Assembly (NCBI GenBank): GCA_964531285.1
Contig: CAZHDI010000127.1
Location: forward strand, 1-7,852
Source of the DNA: CAZHDI01 sp964531285
Lineage (GTDB): Bacteria > Pseudomonadota > Alphaproteobacteria > JAJFIK01
Reading direction: 5' to 3'
DNA: 7,852 nucleotides
Position numbers and translations under genes: made by a program. Positions 1 through 5,384 of the stretch are shown one piece after another (within the stretch, counting starts at the first letter, position 1; each line of letters starts with the position of its first letter). The notes beneath the pieces were generated by a model. It was given only the letters and a program-made list of their open reading frames with translations. It had not been told where the DNA came from and did no database searches.

Positions 1-13
1 CAGCTTTCGCCGC

Positions 14-634
14 CTATTGAAGGAGGCCTCGTTCGAGAGCCTTGGTCACGATTTCGGTGCGGTTTCGGGCCATCAGCTTTTGCCCAATCGCCCGGATATG
101 CATCTTGACGGTCGTCTCGGATATTTGAAGTACCCTGGAAATGTCCTTGTTGGTCGTACCGGTGCGCAGTTGATCCAACACCTGCCGCTCGCGGTCGGAG
201 AGATCCATGGTAACGCCGGGCCGCCCCTGCGGTGGGCGCCCGGTCATCAGCCCGGCCGGCACATAAATCTCGCCCGATGCCACAAGGCGAATGGCATTGA
301 GCAAAGACTTGCCCGCCATTGTCTTGGGCAGAAATCCCTTCGCTCCCAACTTCAAGGCCGCCGTGACGTCATGGCGGCTGGCACTGCCGGACAGGATGAT
401 CACCGGTAAATCGGCGGCTGCCCTGAGAACCGCATCAAGACCCGCCAATCCGTTCATGCCGGGCATGCGCAGATCCAGAATCGCAATATCGATTTCACTC
501 TCCGAGCGGATGACCTGCAATGCAGCAGGCAGATCTTCCGCCGTGATCACGGTCAGGTCGGGGTCATGCTGCTTCAAGAGCGCGGACAGGGCATCGCGCA
601 CAAGATCATGATCATCAGCCAAAAGAACATTCAT
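14..634 (-). CDS. LuxR/NarL-family two-component response regulator
   Basis: This 206-residue protein has the standard NarL/FixJ layout. A receiver domain (about residues 1-120) carries the acidic pair D7/D8, phospho-acceptor D54 in the ILDLRMPGMNG segment, a switch serine near S82 (ILSGSAS) and conserved K104 (FLPK). A linker (about 121-142) leads to a LuxR-type helix-turn-helix (about 143-206) with the typical LSDRERQVLDQL opening and the NKDISRVLQISETTVKMHI recognition segment. It should act in the cytoplasm as a phosphorylation-dependent, DNA-binding transcription regulator. The ATG start at 632-634 gives the canonical receiver N-terminus MNVLLADDHD; the ribosome-binding site is weak (a GAG about 9 nt upstream). 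The stop is TAG. It lies 88 nt after the usher gene on the same strand, so it may be read from the pilus transcript or from its own promoter. No kinase is adjacent; the hybrid kinase at 5385-7046 is the only candidate partner in the window. The family call is secure; target genes are inferred. Confidence 0.95.
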   Translation of the reverse strand: MNVLLADDHDLVRDALSALLKQHDPDLTVITAEDLPAALQVIRSESEIDIAILDLRMPGMNGLAGLDAVLRAAADLPVIILSGSASRHDVTAALKLGAKGFLPKTMAGKSLLNAIRLVASGEIYVPAGLMTGRPPQGRPGVTMDLSDRERQVLDQLRTGTTNKDISRVLQISETTVKMHIRAIGQKLMARNRTEIVTKALERGLLQ

Positions 635-722
635 TATATCATCTCAACCGAGGGAGTGCTTCACAGCGGCAGTCTTCATCTCATGACGCATCGAGCGCCC
701 AAACAGCGCCCATCCCCACGCC
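635..722 (-). promoter_or_regulatory. Usher-regulator intergenic gap with a tandem 8-bp repeat
   Basis: This 88-nt gap separates the usher stop codon from the response-regulator start. The 8-mer AGCGCCCA (plus-strand reading) occurs at 694-701 and again at 705-712, exactly 11 bp apart, which places both copies on the same face of the helix. That spacing suits a tandem operator, but the motif is short and GC-rich. I see no convincing terminator hairpin with a U-run, so read-through from the usher gene is plausible. I see no credible -35/-10 pair. Confidence 0.3.
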
Positions 723-3449
723 TTACGATGCCGGAACAATGGTCAGGGTCTGCCCAAGGGCAGAGGGGGACGGGCTTTCAAGACGGATTGTCACCGGCGG
801 CGCCGTGAGGCCAGATGCGGTCAGATCGCCCGACGCGATACGCAAGGTCAGATCGGTACCAAGATGAAGTCCGCCCAAATAGAAATAACCGTCGAACTCG
901 GTCTGGGCCGACGCGATCACCGCCCCTGTCCCGTCCACAGCCTCGACGGTCGCATCGGCAATTCCGGCACGCTCGCCGTCTTGAAACAGAACGACCCGGC
1001 CGTCCGCTTCACCCGTCAAGGCGACCGGAAAAGCCATCGGCTTGACCTGTCCGGGACGCACAGCAACAGCGGCCCCGTCGAGCGTGGGCCGCAGAAACGG
1101 ATCGTTCAGCGAGGCCAATTTGAGTGCGGCATTCAAGGGCCGGTCCGGGGGCAAACCCCCGAGGACCGCTTGGCCGTCCGGGTCGGTCTCTTCATCGCGC
1201 AGCGTGTCGCCAAGAATAAGCTGGGCGTTCTCAATGGGCCGCTCGCCTTCGTCGAACCGTCCGTTAAGATTTGCATCCTCGAAAACCTGCGCCCGAATGG
1301 CTCCCGTGCGTGTCAGGCCGGACGGGCCGATCCGATAGGCCCCTTGGTCGCTGTCGCGATACAGAGCAAAGGCTAAAGACATTCCAAAGCGCCACTCGCC
1401 GTTACTATTCGCCCCCAGCGTAGTGCTGAATGCGTAACGGTCGAATGAATGGGAATAGCCAATGTCAACGTTGCTCAGGCCGGTATCGAAGCCGTAGGTA
1501 TAGCCGAAACTGCCTTGGCCGCGCGCCCCGAGGGCGGCCTGCGCAGCGGCGCTGGCGGCAACCGGTTCAAAGCCGTCGGTCAGGGCATAATCAAGCGTGG
1601 AGCGGAACCGGACGCCCTGAACGGGCCGGCTGAGCAACACGCTGCCGGCGAGCGCGCGGGCAGCCTTCCCCCCGGTGGGCCGGGACTGTGACCATTCAAG
1701 GGTATTGCTCCAGTTCACGCCATAAAGGGCTGACGCCAGCGTCTGTTTCACCGACATATCGACCGTGCCGTCCGCGCGATCCTCCAGCGACCCGGCCGTC
1801 AGTGCCGTGATCACTTTGGTTCCCAGCGGAACAGTTGCGTTGAGTCTCAGTGCCGCACGCTGAAGAAGCCGGCTGGCTCCCGCCCCCGAGATGGACGATT
1901 CCAGATCACCGAAATGAGTGTAGCTGGTGCTGACATTCAGACGCGAACCAATCGGCCGGGCGGCGCTGATCTCGAAGGCCGGTCGGCCGTAGCCCCCGCT
2001 GGTCACGCTCATTGCGCCATAAGCTCCTAAAGCGGATGAAAACAGGCTTGCGGTCATGCGCCCATTCTCGAGCCCATTTTCGCCAAGCGCGTCAAGCCGT
2101 AACGAAACCCGCTCGGTCAGACCATAATAGACCGACAGATAGGCCAGCGGGTCGAGATCTTCGGCCTCGTCCGTTGCATCCTCGGTGAGGACGGACGACC
2201 CAAGCTCGGCGCCCCGGAACAAAGGTGTCTCCGGATCGACAATGCCTGCGGAAAAGAAAAGGCTGCCTTTCGGCCAAAGCTCGGGACCGACAAAAACCCG
2301 CTCTTCGCGTTCCTCATACTCCCCAAACGGACCAAAAAGCTTGACCGTGAGACGATTGTAACCGGAGGTCAGGACGACATCGTCAAAGACATACTCACCA
2401 TTGTCATCCGGTTCGGTGACAAAACCGATAAGCCGGTCGCCATCATAGAGTTCGGCTTCCCAATTGACGGGCAGAGCGCCGCGGACCTGCACGACATCGA
2501 ACACAGCCGAACGGTTGGAGGGCTCATTCGTTACGACGGCGCCGCGCCCGGCCCGGGCGGGTTCGAGCAATGGCAGGGGCTGGGAAACCGTGTCGCCCAG
2601 GACGATCGCGCGCAGCCGCGCGCCCCCAAGCCAGTCGAGCCGGTCATTGGCTCTCGACATGGTCAGGCGTAGATTGCTCAGCCCATTTTGCTGCGTACTG
2701 ACGGACCGTAGACGCCCGGTGAATTTGAGAACATCGCCGACCGCCTCGACGGAAAGGCTCGCGTTCGGGTTCTGACCTGTTGCACCGCCGCCTGTCAGGA
2801 CAAGATCCGCCGTCGGCCAGTCCAGCCAGCGATAGGGATTATCGATGAGCGGGTAAGAGACGATGGCGCTGTCTGTGTCGCGCGGTGTCCAGCGTTGGCG
2901 CAAAGCAAGGCGCTCCAGCCGCGCCTCCACGGGCAGCACCTCGCGCGGCTTGACCTGAAGGCGAAGCAGTCTCTTGTCATAGTCGAAGTCGAGCGGCAGA
3001 AGATCGGAAAGCGCGCCGAGTGTCAGACACCATCCGTCCGGTGTTTTTGCGGCGGCCGTGCCGTCAAGCCGGACGGTCTCATTGGCGATCCGGCCCGTGC
3101 GGGCAGCAAAATCCAATGCAAAGCGCCGCCCCGGATCGATGAACCAACCGGCTGCGCTGGCCTCTTGGATCTCGATGGGAAACTCGATGGCCTCGAAAAA
3201 AGGGGCGGCGGCGATGCAAAGCCCGCCTGCTGTGTCGTAACCGGCAAGGGTCCCGGCAAGCTCATAGCGGCCAAGGGTCAAGCGTATCAGCTTAAAGTCA
3301 TCCCGTCCGGCACTGTCGCTCGTGCCCGCATCGACGCGCTCAGGCTCGTCACCGAACAGCGCATCGAATGGATCCGGTTCCGCGGCAAGGGCAACGGAAC
3401 CAGCCGCCAGATAAATGGCCAGCACATGTTCGACGGTCCGCCTGCGCAT
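723..3449 (-). CDS. Usher-like outer-membrane pilus assembly protein
   Basis: Numbering is from the start preferred here (908 residues). A Sec signal peptide (MRRRTVEH, then hydrophobic to ALA, cleavage near residue 22) is followed by a periplasmic N-terminal region (about 23-185) with cysteines at 78 and 141. A usher middle or plug-like β domain (about 314-388) contains a VRGALPVNWEAELYDGD segment and a GEYVFDDV...GYNRL motif followed by FGPFGEYEERE. A long alternating polar/hydrophobic stretch (about 395-700) looks like a β-barrel. Two C-terminal immunoglobulin-like/Cna-B-like domains follow (about 718-806 and 812-908). The first opens with an EF-hand-like loop, DANLNGRFDEGE, that may bind calcium. 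The likely role is to translocate and polymerise the DUF4402 subunit across the outer membrane. An in-frame ATG at 3495-3497 would add 16 residues, but it has no Shine-Dalgarno sequence and would spoil the signal peptide. Stop TAA. The gene lies 128 nt downstream of the chaperone. The family is divergent from classical FimD; the assignment rests on the plug motifs, barrel and operon context. Confidence 0.78.
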   Translation of the reverse strand: MRRRTVEHVLAIYLAAGSVALAAEPDPFDALFGDEPERVDAGTSDSAGRDDFKLIRLTLGRYELAGTLAGYDTAGGLCIAAAPFFEAIEFPIEIQEASAAGWFIDPGRRFALDFAARTGRIANETVRLDGTAAAKTPDGWCLTLGALSDLLPLDFDYDKRLLRLQVKPREVLPVEARLERLALRQRWTPRDTDSAIVSYPLIDNPYRWLDWPTADLVLTGGGATGQNPNASLSVEAVGDVLKFTGRLRSVSTQQNGLSNLRLTMSRANDRLDWLGGARLRAIVLGDTVSQPLPLLEPARAGRGAVVTNEPSNRSAVFDVVQVRGALPVNWEAELYDGDRLIGFVTEPDDNGEYVFDDVVLTSGYNRLTVKLFGPFGEYEEREERVFVGPELWPKGSLFFSAGIVDPETPLFRGAELGSSVLTEDATDEAEDLDPLAYLSVYYGLTERVSLRLDALGENGLENGRMTASLFSSALGAYGAMSVTSGGYGRPAFEISAARPIGSRLNVSTSYTHFGDLESSISGAGASRLLQRAALRLNATVPLGTKVITALTAGSLEDRADGTVDMSVKQTLASALYGVNWSNTLEWSQSRPTGGKAARALAGSVLLSRPVQGVRFRSTLDYALTDGFEPVAASAAAQAALGARGQGSFGYTYGFDTGLSNVDIGYSHSFDRYAFSTTLGANSNGEWRFGMSLAFALYRDSDQGAYRIGPSGLTRTGAIRAQVFEDANLNGRFDEGERPIENAQLILGDTLRDEETDPDGQAVLGGLPPDRPLNAALKLASLNDPFLRPTLDGAAVAVRPGQVKPMAFPVALTGEADGRVVLFQDGERAGIADATVEAVDGTGAVIASAQTEFDGYFYLGGLHLGTDLTLRIASGDLTASGLTAPPVTIRLESPSPSALGQTLTIVPAS

Positions 3450-3459
3450 GCCATAGATG

Positions 3460-3463
3460 CCTC
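3460..3463 (-). promoter_or_regulatory. Putative usher ribosome-binding site
   Basis: GAGG (minus strand) lies 10 nt upstream of the ATG at 3447-3449. Neither the ATG at 3495-3497 nor the one at 3471-3473 has a comparable purine-rich element. Together with the signal peptide that begins at MRRRTVEH, this favours the 3449 start. The spacing is a little long, so initiation may be weak. Confidence 0.45.
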
Positions 3464-3522
3464 GTGGTTCCATCCCGGCATGTGCCGTTTTCCTCATATG
3501 GAGGTACCGCCGCTCGGCATGC

Positions 3523-3545
3523 GCTCAAACCAAAGACGTTTGAGC
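3523..3545 (-). other. Stem-loop between chaperone and usher genes
   Basis: A perfect 8-bp inverted repeat, GCTCAAAC (3523-3530) and GTTTGAGC (3538-3545), with a 7-nt loop, lies in the 128-nt gap between the chaperone stop and the usher start. No U-run follows on the minus-strand transcript, so a simple intrinsic terminator is unlikely. It could be a partial attenuator, an mRNA processing or stabilising element, or a protein-binding site. Confidence 0.5.
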
Positions 3546-3577
3546 ACCTTCCTAATCCGGAGTTTCTTGAAAGGTCT

Positions 3578-4402
3578 CTAAAGGCGCCCCTCGAAGCTCG
3601 CCAGCACCTCAGGCCGATTCGGATCGGACGAAACATAATTGATTTTGACGGCTTGGCCGGCAATCCGGGACCGGACGGCATCCGGCAGCGGTAATGTGAT
3701 CATGCGCATCGGATTGGGGGTATAAAGCGCAATCCCCCGCGCATAGTACATCGGCTCATCGGTGTCACCGGAACCGTAAATCTGCAAATCTCCGTAAACC
3801 GATTGAGTGCCGGTGCGCGACAGTCGAACCTTAAGGACCGTGCCGCCGTTAGCGTCGGCCGCGAGTTCCGCATTGTCGATCATGGCTGTGGCTGTGAGGG
3901 CGCCGCGGCGCACGATCACCGGGATGGTGATGGAGCGGATCTGGGTGAGTTCGATGGCAATATCGCCGCCCTGGTCATTGGTAAAGGTCTCCAGACTGCG
4001 CCCGGCACTGGTCGGCGCCGAACGCAGACGCAGATGCGAGCGGTATTCGCCCTCTTCCAATCCGGTCACCCTGGCAAAGACACGAACGACCTGTTCCTCA
4101 TCGGGACGCAGAATCAGACGGCGGGGCGAAAACCGCACGATGTCGCCCGCGAACCGCTCGCCATCGCGCACATCCTCGGCGGTCACGATGGATCCGTCTT
4201 CGAGCATGCGCATATTCTCAAGGCTGACCCGGTAGGCGAATTCTTCATCGCCCCGGTTGACGACGACCACCTCCATGGATTGACGCGTGCCGTCGAGCAC
4301 CACGCGCGTGGGCGAGACGAGGATCTCCGCGCGGGTGGCCATGGTCATCAAAGCCAGAAGGGCTCCGGCAAGCGTAACGAGGCGCATAACGGTGATCGGC
4401 AT
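3578..4402 (-). CDS. PapD-like periplasmic pilus chaperone
   Basis: This 274-residue precursor has a Sec signal peptide (hydrophobic core about 5-22, predicted cut after TRA at residue 25). Two immunoglobulin-like domains follow, about 26-128 and 150-272. Domain 1 begins ILVSPTRVVLDG, whose R33 corresponds in position to the conserved arginine that anchors the subunit C-terminus in PapD-type chaperones. The strand FSPRRLILRPDEEQVVRVFARV (91-112) matches the F1-G1 region that donates a strand to subunits, and GEYRSHLRLR (118-127) is a motif typical of this bacterial chaperone group. The protein would bind and cap the upstream-encoded DUF4402 subunit in the periplasm and deliver it to the usher. 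The ATG start has AGGAG at 4410-4414, 7 nt away. Stop TAG. It lies 169 nt after the pilin and 128 nt before the usher, in classical subunit-chaperone-usher order. The family is confident; the precise chaperone-usher clade is not resolved. Confidence 0.88.
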   Translation of the reverse strand: MPITVMRLVTLAGALLALMTMATRAEILVSPTRVVLDGTRQSMEVVVVNRGDEEFAYRVSLENMRMLEDGSIVTAEDVRDGERFAGDIVRFSPRRLILRPDEEQVVRVFARVTGLEEGEYRSHLRLRSAPTSAGRSLETFTNDQGGDIAIELTQIRSITIPVIVRRGALTATAMIDNAELAADANGGTVLKVRLSRTGTQSVYGDLQIYGSGDTDEPMYYARGIALYTPNPMRMITLPLPDAVRSRIAGQAVKINYVSSDPNRPEVLASFEGRL

Positions 4403-4470
4403 GAGGCAACTCCTGAACGATCTGGCGCGGTCTGTCGCCGGCCCTGGAGCGGACAGGTTGGCATAGGCTC

Positions 4471-4489
4471 CGGTAACTTACGGTTACCG
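4471..4489 (-). other. 19-bp inverted repeat between pilin and chaperone
   Basis: CGGTAAC (4471-4477) and GTTACCG (4483-4489) form a perfect 7-bp inverted repeat around a 5-nt centre. It is the second stem-loop in the pilin-chaperone gap, about 35 nt after the stronger GC hairpin in the direction of transcription. It could be an RNA hairpin or a dimeric protein-binding site. No U-run follows. Confidence 0.45.
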
Positions 4490-4525
4490 CGCCCTCTTGG
4501 ATGGCCCCTCACCGGATCGTCTGGC

Positions 4526-4552
4526 GGACCGGCGGCTCATCGCCGCCGGCCC
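4526..4552 (-). terminator. Strong GC hairpin after the pilin gene (attenuator-like)
   Basis: CCGGCGGC (4529-4536) and GCCGCCGG (4542-4549) form an 8-bp perfect stem with a 5-nt loop. In the minus-strand RNA it extends through one G·U pair to about 11 bp (4526-4552). It begins about 20 nt after the pilin stop codon and has no following U-tract. A hairpin here fits partial termination or 3'-end protection of an abundant pilin mRNA, as known for other pilus operons, while allowing some read-through to the chaperone and usher. Structure is seen; function is inferred. Confidence 0.6.
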
Positions 4553-4571
4553 GTTCCCAAACGAGATTTGC

Positions 4572-5060
4572 TTACTGATAGTTGACCGAAACGGTGAACG
4601 AACCCGTGTAACGGCCCGCCGGCTGATTGGCGCCGACGGTCAGCACGCCACCAACGGAGAAGGTGTCCTGGCCCGAAACCAGCGTGCCGGAGGCCTTCGA
4701 GCCGGAGAATTCGCCGATCTTCATGCGGTCGTTGCCGGACTTGAGCTCGACAGTGTCCTGCGGAAGCGAAATCGTGTAGCTCTGCGCATCTTCACCGGTC
4801 ACCGTGTAATTCGCTTCCTGATGGTCGTTGCCCAGGCAGGTCAGAGCCGGATCGCAGCGACGCGCGCCGTCGGCCGACAGGGTCACATTGCCGGTGTTGT
4901 CGCCCGGAATGATCAGGCCGAATTCCAGCGCGTCGGTCGCTTTGATGGCAAGCGCCGAACCGATTGTGGCGCCGGCGTCGTTCGACACATCGGCAGCGAA
5001 GGCAGCGCCGGTGACGAGCGTGGCAACAGAAGCAATGGCGAGTTTTTTCAGGATGGTCAT
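4572..5060 (-). CDS. DUF4402-type secreted pilin-like subunit
   Basis: The 162-residue precursor starts MTILKKLAIASVATLVTGAAFA, a textbook Sec signal peptide with cleavage near residue 22. The mature part (about 140 residues) is rich in short β-strands. It contains a DALEFGLIIPGD segment (44-54), a short cysteine loop (C69 and C75, probably a disulfide), a TFSVGGVLTV strand, an NQPAGRYTG motif (145-153) and a C-terminal strand SFTVSVNYQ. This pattern (FG.IIPG near the start, PAG.Y.G then V.V.Y at the end) is typical of DUF4402 proteins encoded beside chaperone-usher genes. The likely role is the major structural subunit of a surface fibre. The ATG at 5058-5060 is chosen because GGAGGA lies at 5068-5073, 7 nt upstream, and it gives the signal peptide directly; an upstream in-frame ATG at 5126 would add 22 residues with no such support. 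It is the first gene of the pilus cluster. Stop TAA. Confidence 0.88.
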   Translation of the reverse strand: MTILKKLAIASVATLVTGAAFAADVSNDAGATIGSALAIKATDALEFGLIIPGDNTGNVTLSADGARRCDPALTCLGNDHQEANYTVTGEDAQSYTISLPQDTVELKSGNDRMKIGEFSGSKASGTLVSGQDTFSVGGVLTVGANQPAGRYTGSFTVSVNYQ

Positions 5061-5067
5061 GGATCTC

Positions 5068-5073
5068 TCCTCC
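5068..5073 (-). promoter_or_regulatory. Strong pilin ribosome-binding site
   Basis: GGAGGA on the minus strand, 7 nt before the ATG at 5058-5060, is the strongest Shine-Dalgarno sequence in the window. It fixes the pilin start and suits high translation of a major structural subunit. Confidence 0.75.
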
Positions 5074-5212
5074 GTTTGGGAACAAGTGGTGTGTCTGTCT
5101 CGACACGGAGGAGACTGCAGGATCATGGGCCGAAGAGCACCGTATCGGGAGGGTGCGTCGGCCTATCGTATCGTCCAAACACCTGCCCGAAAGGTCAGGT
5201 CAGCGCCTTTAT

Positions 5213-5230
5213 GGGCAGATATTCCTGCCC
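5213..5230 (-). promoter_or_regulatory. 18-bp inverted repeat GGGCAG-N6-CTGCCC, candidate operator
   Basis: Perfect 6-bp half-sites, GGGCAG (5213-5218) and CTGCCC (5225-5230), flank an AT-rich 6-bp centre, about 150 bp upstream of the pilin start. This symmetry and size suit a dimeric helix-turn-helix protein such as a LuxR-type regulator. A third copy of the half-site (CCTGCCC) lies at 5182-5188. Binding by the response regulator at 14-634 is speculation. Confidence 0.4.
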
Positions 5231-5329
5231 TAACAGGCTGATCGAAACGTCCGGTTCCCCACTCTCATCCTTCGACCCGCTTGGCGCCGCTCGCCTTTGG
5301 GGTGAGGCAAACACCGGACTTTCCTTCCC

Positions 5330-5358
5330 CGAGGAGGCCGCTGGAGGCGGCCGTCTCG
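5330..5358 (-). terminator. Hairpin downstream of the kinase gene, probable terminator
   Basis: GGCCGC (5336-5341) and GCGGCC (5347-5352) form a perfect 6-bp stem with a 5-nt loop. After a 2-nt internal mismatch the stem continues with CGAG (5330-5333) and CTCG (5355-5358). It starts about 27 nt after the kinase stop codon. There is no clear U-run, so it may terminate inefficiently or with Rho. Its position separates the sensor operon from the pilus operon. Confidence 0.5.
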
Positions 5359-5384
5359 AAGGGCCGAACGTTTTCAACAGCCTG

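Larger units (their letters stand above)
5061..5384 (-). promoter_or_regulatory. Pilus operon control region (324 nt, no gene)
   Basis: I see no supportable gene in this gap between the kinase stop and the pilin start. It contains the post-kinase hairpin (5330-5358), an 18-bp inverted repeat (5213-5230), a further half-site CCTGCCC at 5182-5188, and a 7-bp direct repeat CGTATCG at 5141-5147 and 5167-5173, 26 bp apart. Its length and position suggest that it carries the pilin promoter and a long 5' leader. I could not identify a convincing sigma-70 or sigma-54 promoter by eye. Confidence 0.5.

Noticed and set aside
633..638. Exact TATAAT on the minus strand at the response-regulator start
   Set aside because: It overlaps the ATG itself, so transcription would begin inside the gene, and no suitable -35 hexamer lies 16-18 bp upstream.
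3450..3497. Upstream in-frame starts for the usher at 3497 and 3473
   Set aside because: Neither has a Shine-Dalgarno sequence, and both place extra residues before a complete signal peptide starting at 3449.
2895..3581. 228-codon plus-strand open frame opposite the usher and chaperone end
   Set aside because: It is antisense to well-supported coding sequence, has no recognisable domain, and is the kind of long shadow frame common in GC-rich DNA.
5061..5126. Upstream in-frame ATG for the pilin
   Set aside because: The added 22 residues would precede an otherwise perfect signal peptide, and the strong GGAGGA site lies within them.
5213..5230. Sigma-54 promoter reading of the GGGCAG-N6-CTGCCC element
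   Set aside because: The required GG-N10-GC spacing is not met on the minus strand.
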